Source: CAUZFZ01 sp963579025 | GTDB lineage: Bacteria; Planctomycetota; Planctomycetia; Planctomycetales; Planctomycetaceae | Assembly: GCA_963579025.1 (NCBI GenBank) | Contig: CAUZFZ010000270.1 | Coordinates: forward strand, 1 to 8,926 | DNA: 8,926 bases | Direction of reading: 5' to 3' | Shown here: positions 1-6,145 of the stretch, piece by piece | How positions within the stretch are numbered: the stretch's first letter is position 1 | Layout: every line of letters begins with the position of its first letter | Translations under genes and position numbers: made by a program | The notes under the pieces: model-generated | Told to the model about the DNA's origin: nothing | Seen by the model: the letters and a program-made list of their open reading frames with translations, nothing else | The model's database searches: none

Positions 1-14
1 GTCCATCCGCTTCC

Positions 15-1394
15 ATGCGAATTTCCATCGAGACTCCTTTCCCGGTCCGACTTCAACCATCAACCGGAAGGGAGTCTCGATATTTTCCCGATTCCCCAAC
101 ACCCACGTTTTGGGATCACGCCCGTCGCCTCGCCATCGCACTCCGCAAGACATTCTTCGCCTTCGCTCGATCGCAAACAACACATCGTCCACCGCATTTC
201 CATGAACTCGGTCGCCGGGCAGTTGTCAAATCTGTCTGGCAGGTCGACCGACAGCTCGCCGAAGTTGGTGCTCAATTTGACTATCTGCTGAACGTCACAC
301 CGATCAACACATCGTCAGCATGGGCAGAATTCAAACGGGTCAAATACGAAAAGATACCCGACTTCCACTATTCGCCGTTGCCGTTCGATCCCGTGATGCT
401 GAAGCGTCAACTCTTTTCCATTCCCATTGAACGGATTGAAGACGCGGCTCTGTACAACCTGTTTCTGGAGAAGCAGGAAGAACTGGATCGCAAGATCAGC
501 ATGCTGCGGGACCGCAACACGGACCGGTTCAAGTACGGCAGCCTTGAGTTGTTCGGCGGAGTGACAGACGACCTGTTCAGTGTGGCACTCGGCATTCTGG
601 AAACGCGAGCAAAACCAAAGCGAGGCCGCGGCACACCTCGAAAGTTGAAAGCCGCTGAATTCGCTGAACGGGCATCCGCAGAAATTGCCTGGTATCAGCA
701 AACGGATCCGACGTTCACAGCGAAGGCCCGGGTGACTGGCCAGGTCGCCGGGATGATGGTCTCCCGCGGCGAACTGCTGATCTCACCGGAAATGTTGTTC
801 AGTGAAGGTCGAGTGAACCCGTTGATTCAACACGAAGTCGGCACTCACCTTGTGACGTGGCATAACGGAGGATCGCAGCCGTTCCTTCAATTGAAAGCCG
901 GACTGGCGGGCTATGAGGAACTGCAGGAAGGCTTCGCCGTCCTCTCGGAGTACCTCGTTGACGGCCTGAGCGGACTGCGTCTGCGTCAACTTGCAGGTCG
1001 TGTCGTCGCCGTACGCGCGATGCTGGACGGAGCCTCGTTTGTAGAAACGTACCGACTCCTGAACGGAGTGCACGACTTCAGCAGCCGCATGGCCTACACA
1101 ATTACAATGCGAGTGTTCCGGGGCGGTGGCCTGACCAAAGACGCTGTCTACCTGCGCGGCCTGATCACAATGGTCAATTACGTTCGGCAGGGAGACGACC
1201 TCGCCCCGCTGCTCTTCGGAAAAATCGCCGCGAGCCACATCCCTATGATGCGTGAGCTGCAATTCCGACAGGTGCTTACAGCGCCACCGCTCACACCGCG
1301 ATTTATGCAGAGTGAAGACGCACAAAAACGTTTGAACCGTCTGCGGACGGAAGATGTACCACTCAGAGACCTCGTAACAGCCGGCCTCGAATAG
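15..1394 (+). CDS. DUF1704 / QEGLA-motif zinc metallopeptidase-like protein
   Basis: Member of the DUF1704 family, often annotated 'flavohemoglobin expression-modulating QEGLA motif protein'. The family is related to the eukaryotic MATCAP tyrosine carboxypeptidases, so a cytoplasmic zinc-dependent carboxypeptidase activity is likely, but the bacterial substrate is unknown. The HExxxH zinc motif is HEVGTH (residues 273-278), and the signature motif is QEGFA (304-308, Phe replacing the usual Leu), whose Glu305 is the likely third metal ligand. Family-like sequence begins near residue 70 with VDRQLAEVGAQFDYLL and TPIN. No signal peptide or membrane segment is seen. Length (459 aa) is near the family norm. 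The start is uncertain: there is no Shine-Dalgarno before the ATG and the frame stays open to the window edge, so the true start or a fused upstream domain may lie outside. It precedes an ATP-grasp ligase gene on the same strand by 117 bp, probably as one operon. Family assignment is firm; function is inferred. Confidence 0.9.
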   Translation: MRISIETPFPVRLQPSTGRESRYFPDSPTPTFWDHARRLAIALRKTFFAFARSQTTHRPPHFHELGRRAVVKSVWQVDRQLAEVGAQFDYLLNVTPINTSSAWAEFKRVKYEKIPDFHYSPLPFDPVMLKRQLFSIPIERIEDAALYNLFLEKQEELDRKISMLRDRNTDRFKYGSLELFGGVTDDLFSVALGILETRAKPKRGRGTPRKLKAAEFAERASAEIAWYQQTDPTFTAKARVTGQVAGMMVSRGELLISPEMLFSEGRVNPLIQHEVGTHLVTWHNGGSQPFLQLKAGLAGYEELQEGFAVLSEYLVDGLSGLRLRQLAGRVVAVRAMLDGASFVETYRLLNGVHDFSSRMAYTITMRVFRGGGLTKDAVYLRGLITMVNYVRQGDDLAPLLFGKIAASHIPMMRELQFRQVLTAPPLTPRFMQSEDAQKRLNRLRTEDVPLRDLVTAGLE

Positions 1395-1415
1395 GGCCAG
1401 GAATCAAATACCGTC

Positions 1416-1435
1416 GGGGGGACATCGGTCTCCCC
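1416..1435 (+). other. Intergenic stem-loop between peptidase and ligase genes
   Basis: GGGGGGAC (1416-1423) pairs with GTCTCCCC (1428-1435) across a four-base ATCG loop: eight pairs, one of them G-U. It lies 22 bases after the DUF1704 stop codon and 76 bases before the ligase start. No T-run follows, so it is not a classical intrinsic terminator. It could be an RNA-stabilising or processing hairpin, or a partial attenuator that sets the ratio of the two products. Confidence 0.4.
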
Positions 1436-1495
1436 ATCATTAGACGGATGTCGAAAGTCGGCGTCGTTAACCTGCAATTCAGTCAGGGACCTCAA

Positions 1496-1500
1496 AAGGA
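1496..1500 (+). promoter_or_regulatory. Ribosome binding site of ATP-grasp gene
   Basis: AAGGA lies 11 bases before the ATG at 1512. It supports that start, which also gives the expected GshB-like N-terminus MRIGFIVND. Confidence 0.55.
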
Positions 1501-1511
1501 AAGACAGTACG

Positions 1512-2558
1512 ATGCGAATCGGATTCATTGTTAACGATGTTGCCACCGAGGAAGCCACATTTACTACGACCCGCCTGGCCCATGAAGCCACGAACCTGGG
1601 TCACGACGCCTTCCTGATCGGTGTCGGTGATCTGGCCTACGATCCCGACGATTTTGTCCGCGCCCGTGCGACAACCGTTACGAAGAAAAAGTACAAGTCG
1701 CACACATCGTTTCACGCGGAGCTGACCGGTAAGAATGCGATCCGGGAGCGGATCAGTGTCGATGAACTCGACATTCTCATGCTTCGAAACGTGCCTTCCG
1801 ACGATGTCATCAAACGTCCGTGGGCCGCGACCGTGGCCGCCGAGTTCGCGAGAATCGCAATTCGCCACGGCGTGATCGTCGTCAACGATCCTAACGGTCT
1901 GTCCAAGGCGGCCAGCAAGATGTACTTCCAGTTGTTTCCGGAAGAGGTACGTCCCAAGACTCTCATTACGCGGGACAACAACGAGATCAAGGAATTCGCC
2001 CGTGAGCAGGGCGGCACGATCGTGCTCAAGCCGTTGCAGGGATCCGGTGGAGCCAGCGTGTTCCTTGTGCGTCCGGACGACATGTCGAACATCAACCAGA
2101 TGATCGATGCCGTCAGTCGTGACGGCTACGTCATCGCACAGGAGTACCTGCCGGCAGCCGTCGATGGAGACATGCGTCTGTTCGTCATGAACGGGCGACC
2201 GTTGCGAGTGAAGGGTAAGTACTGCGCGTTCCGCCGAGTCCGAACCGGCGGCGACATGCGCTCGAACATTCATGCCGGTGGCCAGAAAGCCGAGGCCGTG
2301 ATCACCGAGGCCGACCTGCGGATCGCCGAGATCGTACGTCCAAAGCTGGTCCAGGACGGCATGTTCCTCGTCGGCCTGGACATCGTGGGCGACAAGCTGA
2401 TGGAGATCAACGTCTTCAGTCCCGGCGGACTGGGCAGCGCCCATCAGTTCACGAACATACGCTACACACGCCACGTGATCGAGGCTCTCGAACGAAAAGT
2501 CGACTACATGAACTTCTACGGCCGCAACTTCGACAACGTCGACCTGTGCACGCTGTAA
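1512..2558 (+). CDS. GshB/RimK-type ATP-grasp ligase
   Basis: ATP-grasp carboxylate-amine ligase resembling prokaryotic glutathione synthetase: it would activate a carboxylate as an acyl phosphate and join it to an amine. The N-terminal domain (about 1-125) starts MRIGFIVNDV like GshB. NDPNGLSKAASKMYFQLF (125-142) and PKTLITRD match the GshB linker. ATP-binding features are VLKP with Lys173, the glycine loop GSGG (177-180), and the hinge QEYLP (210-214). Then come VDGDMRLFVMNG (217-228), SNIHAGG (251-257), Asp290 in VGLDIVG, and metal ligands Glu298 and Asn300 in EINVFSPGG. All expected residues are present, so the enzyme should be active. At 348 aa it is slightly longer than E. coli GshB, with a C-terminal extension ending FYGRNFDNVDLCTL. 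No gamma-glutamylcysteine ligase gene is visible. Beside a DUF1704 peptidase, a substrate other than glutathione is likely, for example amino-acid or peptide addition. The fold is certain; the substrate is not. Confidence 0.9.
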   Translation: MRIGFIVNDVATEEATFTTTRLAHEATNLGHDAFLIGVGDLAYDPDDFVRARATTVTKKKYKSHTSFHAELTGKNAIRERISVDELDILMLRNVPSDDVIKRPWAATVAAEFARIAIRHGVIVVNDPNGLSKAASKMYFQLFPEEVRPKTLITRDNNEIKEFAREQGGTIVLKPLQGSGGASVFLVRPDDMSNINQMIDAVSRDGYVIAQEYLPAAVDGDMRLFVMNGRPLRVKGKYCAFRRVRTGGDMRSNIHAGGQKAEAVITEADLRIAEIVRPKLVQDGMFLVGLDIVGDKLMEINVFSPGGLGSAHQFTNIRYTRHVIEALERKVDYMNFYGRNFDNVDLCTL

Positions 2559-2583
2559 ATGCGAACAAAGAGGACTCAGTATC

Positions 2584-2612
2584 GCGTTGCAGTCGCCTTA
2601 ACTCTGCGACGC
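2584..2612 (+). terminator. Stem-loop after ATP-grasp gene, possible terminator
   Basis: GCGTTGCAG (2584-2592) pairs with CTGCGACGC (2604-2612) around an 11-base loop: nine pairs, one of them G-U. It starts 26 bases after the ligase stop codon, where an operon terminator would be expected. No U-tract follows, so it may act as an mRNA 3'-end protector or a weak or Rho-assisted terminator. Confidence 0.35.
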
Positions 2613-2922
2613 TCTCACTAAGCACAACGTTGATACGATCGAAAGCCGAGTCGACGTGTTGCTGCTGCTCGACCGTGTGTGGTGGTTAGAGGCGAGCCAT
2701 CGAGGAAGACGGCTCCTCCTGACGTCGAATCTGCCCGCATCAGCGGTTAGGACGCGAGTGAGGGCCACCGGGACGATGTGTCTCCCTGCTCGGAGACCCT
2801 CAAGAGACGACTTGCATTCGCTGGCAGGTTAATGTTCGAAAAGTGCCGTGATTTCTGAAATTCAGCCCAAGAATAATCGGGACGGACAGTCAAATGTGTC
2901 TGCTCCATCTATTCGGCTGACT

Positions 2923-2938
2923 CATCCATCCATCCATC
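2923..2938 (+). repeat. (CATC)4 tetranucleotide repeat
   Basis: Four perfect tandem copies of CATC end 24 bases before the lipoprotein start codon, in what should be its 5' leader. Such a tract could change length by slippage and alter promoter or leader spacing, but four copies is short. Confidence 0.7.
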
Positions 2939-2962
2939 CGTCAGATCAGAATTGCTTGAATT

Positions 2963-4177
2963 ATGACGCGCCGAATCGCGCTCTCCTTGATGCTTATGCA
3001 TGTTGCGGTTTCCGGCTGTTCAGAACCTCAGCCGGCGCCTGCTCAACCAGCGTCTGCTCAACCGGGCAGCACATCGTCACCAATAGTCCCTGCCATTCTG
3101 CCAGAACAGTCGGGCTCCTTCGAAACGTACTTTTTCCATCGTCCCTTCATTTTGTCGGGGCAGGCAATCGGTCTGGCAACACCGTTCGGAGTTCGACTGA
3201 CCGAATCCCGTTACGATCTCACGCTTGCGGAGTTTGGCGAAAAATTAACAGCGGGAACGCCGGAAGATGTTGCTGTGCAGGCAGTGCGGCTCATGCGCGA
3301 CGGTGACTCGGAGGGGCTCCTTCAATTGGCTTCGGACGATTCGCACGAGGGCAACGTCAAGTTCTATGCCGGGTTGGAAAAGTACTTCGAGATGGAACCG
3401 ACCGCTTTGTTTCGGCTCAACATGCTTGACCACACGTGTATCGTCTTTGCGATTGGGAATGGGAAAATACCCGGCGTCGCGGTACCACTGAAACGCCGTG
3501 GTGATGAGCACCAGCTTTTTGTGACTGCGGAGTCCACGTCTCTTCAACAGTTTCTGTTCAAGATCGTGGGTGGAGTCGTTCGGTTTCCGGATGCGGCGTC
3601 GGCCATTCCGGAATCAAGCATTCAGACCTACTTTCGGTACCAGCATCCCGATGCTTCCGAAGCGGTCAATATCTTTGTGACCAACTTCGCAGGAGTCGGT
3701 GAAGACGGAGAGCTGATCCTGCCACGCGACTTCGCGGGAGAGACGAAACCGCTGAAGGAAATCCTCGATCTCCATGGCGAATTCTGGGAGACGTTTGCCT
3801 CACAAGGCCTGGAAGCCGCGGGGGAGAAGGTGCATCCCGAGTTGAAACTCTTCTTCGTTAAAAGAGCGGAGAAGCGGGCAGCGGAAGGGCACCATCCCTA
3901 CGACTCGCATTTCAATGCGAACGAGCAGCCGAAGTACTCCCTGACGGTCAAGTGGATTGCGTGGACGGATGATGTGTGGACGCTCGGTGTGGACGTCACG
4001 AAGAAGGCGACTCCCGACGCGGAGCCCGAAGTCTGGACCGTCATCGAGCGATACGTACTGGATCCGGAAATCGGCGAACCTCGCTACTGGACAATGACCG
4101 GTGACAATCTCTTCGACGCCCTGACTGACGAAGCTGTTCAGGAACAGGTCAGCGAATATATCCAGAGCCTGCGATAG
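2963..4177 (+). CDS. Lipoprotein of unknown function
   Basis: I do not recognise a family. The N-terminus is a lipoprotein signal: MTRR, a hydrophobic stretch IALSLMLMHVAV and the lipobox VSGC, so Cys19 would be lipidated and the protein anchored in a membrane facing the periplasm. A Pro/Ala/Gln/Ser-rich linker (about residues 21-40) follows, partly built from a 15-base direct repeat. The rest (about 50-404) is globular and acidic, with no further membrane segment. Phrases such as FYAGLEKYFEMEPTALFRL and SLTVKWIAWTDDVWTLGVDV suggest a mixed alpha/beta fold, and no catalytic motif is apparent. The ATG at 2963 is chosen because it gives the complete signal peptide; the Shine-Dalgarno is weak. 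It stands alone between a 404-bp gap and the integrase remnant. Coding status and localisation are well supported; function is unknown. Confidence 0.75.
   Translation: MTRRIALSLMLMHVAVSGCSEPQPAPAQPASAQPGSTSSPIVPAILPEQSGSFETYFFHRPFILSGQAIGLATPFGVRLTESRYDLTLAEFGEKLTAGTPEDVAVQAVRLMRDGDSEGLLQLASDDSHEGNVKFYAGLEKYFEMEPTALFRLNMLDHTCIVFAIGNGKIPGVAVPLKRRGDEHQLFVTAESTSLQQFLFKIVGGVVRFPDAASAIPESSIQTYFRYQHPDASEAVNIFVTNFAGVGEDGELILPRDFAGETKPLKEILDLHGEFWETFASQGLEAAGEKVHPELKLFFVKRAEKRAAEGHHPYDSHFNANEQPKYSLTVKWIAWTDDVWTLGVDVTKKATPDAEPEVWTVIERYVLDPEIGEPRYWTMTGDNLFDALTDEAVQEQVSEYIQSLR
3036..3065 (+). repeat. 15-bp tandem duplication in lipoprotein linker
   Basis: Two adjacent 15-base units, cgcctgctcaaccag and cgtctgctcaaccgg, match at 13 of 15 positions. 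They keep the reading frame and encode the PAQPA/SAQPG part of the linker just after the lipidated Cys, so the linker has probably lengthened by in-frame duplication. Confidence 0.75.
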
Positions 4178-4254
4178 CCTCTCGCCCAGACTTTGACCGG
4201 TCGGTGTAACCGGGGTTCCACGCGACACTCTCGCCTTCTCGTGGTGACAGCTTC

Positions 4255-5049
4255 GTGTCCTTGGGGAAAGTGCCCACGGCGCCGACGTTCAGGAATCGTT
4301 TTTTTGTACTTAACGGGCATTTCTGTTACGCAAACAACCGGTTGAAAGTTCACAGCGTCCTGCGGAAGTCCTTCAACGACGCAGTGAAGCGGGGTCTCCT
4401 CGCGTTCAATTCTTGCCAGCGAGTCGATGCACCGAAACACGAGACGAAGGTAGGTCGCGCGTTTTCGCCAGAGCAGATGAGAACGTTCCTCAAGGAAGCG
4501 AGGACGGACCGACTGCACCCGTTCTACGTGCTGGCGATCTCCACTGGGTGTCGGCAGGGCGAATTGTTCGAGCTGCGGTGGTCGGACATCGACTTCGAGG
4601 CACGTGAACTGCGCATCACAAGGACGCTGGTTGACGTCCACGGCAAGCTGGTTGTCGGACCTCCTAAGTCGAAGAAAGGCGTTCGGACGATCCCACTGTC
4701 AGCAGTGGCACTGGAAGCCCTGCAAGCTCAACGTACGCGGCTGACGCGTGAAGGATTGTCTGGCTGCGAGCTGGTGTTCCCGGACTGCAAAGGTGGCTGG
4801 CTGCGTCGTCAGAACGTCCTGCGACGCTCCTACCGTCCGATCCTGAAGCGGTCCGGCGTTGATCCGGAGTTCAGGTTCCACGATCTGAGGCACTCCAACG
4901 CGACTCTGCTGCTGGTGGCATCGGACGTCGACGTTAAGACCGTGTCGGAGCAGTTGGGGCACTCACGCGTTCAAGTGACCCTCGACCTGTACGTGCATGG
5001 GACTGACGCGCTCAGCAAAAGGCAGCTTATGCGGTCGACGCAATGCTGA
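4255..5049 (+). CDS. Tyrosine recombinase/integrase, N-terminally truncated
   Basis: Phage- or island-type site-specific integrase (tyrosine recombinase). The catalytic domain (about residues 68-255) is complete: Arg100 in STGCRQGEL, Lys138 or Lys140 in PPKSKKGVRTIPL, the HxxR box HDLRH (His209, Arg212), His236 in LGHS, and the nucleophile Tyr246 in LDLYVHG. A short part of the core-binding domain remains from about residue 27 (NNRLKVHSVLRKSFNDAVKRGLL). The arm-binding domain and most of the core-binding domain expected in a full-length integrase of about 350-400 aa are missing. The only start is a GTG without a good Shine-Dalgarno. The frame is closed upstream by TAA at 4207-4209, and the first ~26 residues look unrelated to integrases. 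It ends 118 bp from the 3' end of a tRNA-Phe gene, a common target of such enzymes. I read it as a 5'-truncated, probably inactive remnant of an integrated element; a pseudogene label would be equally fair. Confidence 0.8.
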   Translation: MSLGKVPTAPTFRNRFFVLNGHFCYANNRLKVHSVLRKSFNDAVKRGLLAFNSCQRVDAPKHETKVGRAFSPEQMRTFLKEARTDRLHPFYVLAISTGCRQGELFELRWSDIDFEARELRITRTLVDVHGKLVVGPPKSKKGVRTIPLSAVALEALQAQRTRLTREGLSGCELVFPDCKGGWLRRQNVLRRSYRPILKRSGVDPEFRFHDLRHSNATLLLVASDVDVKTVSEQLGHSRVQVTLDLYVHGTDALSKRQLMRSTQC

Positions 5050-5124
5050 GGGCGGTGTAGTCCCAACTCGTCCGGTCACGAATAGCTGTCAAATACCGTC
5101 CATGGACCGGTGATTCCAGAAACG

Positions 5125-5157
5125 AAAAAAGCCTCTAACCCATTATGAATTAGAGAC
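5125..5157 (-). terminator. Intrinsic terminator of tRNA-Phe gene
   Basis: Read on the - strand, GTCTCTAA pairs with TTAGAGGC (eight pairs, one G-U) around an 11-base loop and is followed directly by six T residues. On the + strand the arms are 5131-5138 and 5150-5157, and the A-run is 5125-5130. It begins ten bases after the tRNA 3' end, the expected place for its terminator. Confidence 0.85.
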
Positions 5158-5167
5158 TTCTGAAATG

Positions 5168-5240
5168 TGGGCAGAGGCGGGGTCGAACCGCCGACACCAG
5201 GATTTTCAGTCCTGTGCTCTACCAACTGAGCTATCTGCCC
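5168..5240 (-). tRNA. tRNA-Phe (GAA)
   Basis: A complete 73-base cloverleaf on the - strand: acceptor GGGCAGA/TCTGCCC, D stem GCTC/GAGC, anticodon stem CAGGA/TCCTG with loop CTGAAAA (anticodon GAA), five-base variable loop GTGTC, T stem GGCGG/CCGCC with loop TTCGACC, and discriminator A. All stems pair perfectly. The 3' CCA is not encoded (CAT follows the discriminator), so it must be added by nucleotidyltransferase. The 3' half faces the integrase remnant and could be the attachment site. I found no second copy of this 3' end within the window. Confidence 0.97.
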
Positions 5241-5285
5241 CTGTTCACATCGAATCGCCTCAACCGGTCGCGACTGTGATGCGGG

Positions 5286-5314
5286 ATTTGAACAATGCGG
5301 GCGTGAGGTTTCAA
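5286..5314 (-). promoter_or_regulatory. Candidate sigma-70 promoter for tRNA-Phe
   Basis: On the - strand, TTGAAA (+ strand 5309-5314; 5 of 6 to the -35 consensus) is separated by 17 bases from TCAAAT (5286-5291; 4 of 6 to the -10 consensus). Transcription would start near 5279, giving a leader of about 40 bases before the mature tRNA. Spacing and position fit, but the -10 is imperfect. Confidence 0.4.
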
Positions 5315-5904
5315 CTGAGACTGACACGGCATGTCGGCAGTCTCATGGTCCCGATCGGCAGCATGTTCGTCTCGCTGCATGTGGTCGACGCCATGCGGAT
5401 CTGTTCGCAAGTCGTTTTGTCAGCCGTCGGCCGCAGCGAGGTCCTGCATGCCTGAGATTCCGGACATCTGCCTGTACCAGCACGCGTTGAACCGGTTCAT
5501 TGTCGGACGAACTATCGACGCGCTGACTGTTCGCAGCCCGTTCCTCGTCAGGACGTTCGAGCCGGAAATTTCGGCGGTCGTTGGGCATGACGTCGTCGGC
5601 ATTCGGCGGATGGGCAAGCGGATCGTCTGGGAACTCGATGGCGACCTGTTTCTCGTCTTCCACCTGATGATCGCTGGCCGGTTTCACTGGAAGAAACCTG
5701 GTGTCGGGCCGACGCGCAAGGTCGACCTGGCGGCATTCGGTTTCGATCATGGAACGTTGATGCTGACAGAAGCCGCGTCGAAGAAACGAGCCGCCCTGTA
5801 TGTGCATGCGGATGAAGCCAGCCTGGCCCAGCATGATCGCGGCGGGCTTGAGGTGCTTGATTGCTCACTGTCCGACTTTCAAAGTATGCGGACAACGAGA
5901 CCAA

Positions 5905-6033
5905 TTAGGACTCATTCGCAATTAAGTAACTGGATTCAAAGGTAGCGGCAGGGCGCAAGCCCTCCGGTTTTGCGGCACCGGACGGCTTGCGCCGTTCCGC
6001 TAATTCGGTAAGTTATTTGCGAACGAGCCCTTA
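5905..6033. mobile_element. MITE-like palindromic element inserted in fpg gene
   Basis: A ~129-bp imperfect palindrome with no coding capacity. The outer ends, GGACTCATTCGCAATTAA (from 5908) and the reverse complement of the right end, GGGCTCGTTCGCAAATAA (from 6030), match at 15 of 18 positions. Both ends are bordered by TTA in direct orientation (5905-5907 and 6031-6033), a possible 3-bp target duplication (or TA). The core is a pair of 26-base arms. Having terminal inverted repeats, small size and no ORF, it resembles a MITE mobilised by a transposase elsewhere. The exact borders are by eye. A structured repeat of the REP/BIME type is the alternative. Confidence 0.75.
5943..6002. repeat. 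Central inverted repeat with nested hairpins
   Basis: Arms 5943-5968 and 5977-6002 are inverted copies identical at 23 of 26 positions, separated by eight bases. Each arm also contains its own hairpin: AGGGC-GCAA-GCCCT at 5950-5963 and ACGGC-TTGC-GCCGT at 5982-5995. The DNA or RNA can therefore form either one long hairpin or two small ones. Confidence 0.85.
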
Positions 6034-6145
6034 CTGTCCACGTTGTCAGACCGACGGCAAGGTCCTGGCCGATCGGTCCTTGTCGCGATTGCTCAAGGAT
6101 GACTGGCCGCGTTCGATCGAAGAGTTGGAGATGTAGCCAGGGACG

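Larger units (their letters stand above)
2559..2962. other. Intergenic region, no gene recognised
   Basis: About 400 bases without a credible gene. It contains the stem-loop at 2584-2612, a second small inverted repeat (GTCTCC 2780-2785 with GGAGAC 2792-2797, six-base loop) and the four-copy CATC repeat at 2923-2938. I see no convincing promoter, tRNA, riboswitch or decayed gene. The promoter of the downstream lipoprotein gene presumably lies here. Confidence 0.6.
5448..6136 (+). pseudogene. mutM: Fpg/MutM-type DNA glycosylase, disrupted by MITE and internal deletion
   Basis: Formamidopyrimidine-DNA glycosylases remove oxidised purines and nick the abasic site. The ATG at 5448 gives MPEIPDI with the catalytic Pro2 and Glu3, and GCGAGG lies 7 bp upstream. 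Lys57 in RMGKR matches the conserved Fpg lysine, and FHLMIAGRFHW (71-81) is the next conserved strand. Homology runs to about residue 145 (DCSLSDFQ), then ends at the palindromic element, and translation stops at 5943-5945. Immediately after the element, 6032-6136 in another frame encodes YCPRCQT followed by SRLLKDDWPRSIEELEM and a stop: the second cysteine pair of the Fpg zinc finger and the C-terminal tail. The H2TH domain and first cysteine pair, roughly 130 residues, are absent. The 165-aa product of 5448-5945 could not bind DNA in the normal way, so the gene is almost certainly dead. A predictor would call 5448-5945 or 5331-5945 as a short CDS. Confidence 0.88.

Noticed and set aside
1479..2474. 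331-codon open frame on the - strand opposite the ATP-grasp gene
   Set aside because: It is a mirror of a strongly supported gene, with His/Asp/Val-rich shadow composition and no known domain.
2559..2621. 20-codon ATG open frame directly after the ligase stop
   Set aside because: Very short, and it overlaps the 2584-2612 stem-loop. There is no independent evidence of coding.
2848..3306. 152-codon open frame on the + strand
   Set aside because: It overlaps the lipoprotein start in another frame, has low-complexity and Cys/Arg-rich content and no recognisable motif. The lipoprotein frame has a signal peptide and normal composition.
4197..4213. Inverted repeat CCGGT/ACCGG after the lipoprotein gene, considered as a terminator
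   Set aside because: Only five pairs and no T-run, so it is too weak to call.
1404..5100. 12-base direct repeat tcaaataccgtc at 1404-1415 and 5089-5100, considered as attachment sites of an element spanning the region
   Set aside because: A 12-base match is expected about by chance in a 9-kb window, the copies do not extend further, and neither lies in the tRNA.
5165..5455. 96-codon + strand open frame overlapping the tRNA
   Set aside because: It starts within the tRNA sequence and ends at the fpg start codon. There are no motifs and no ribosome binding site; it is likely a chance frame.
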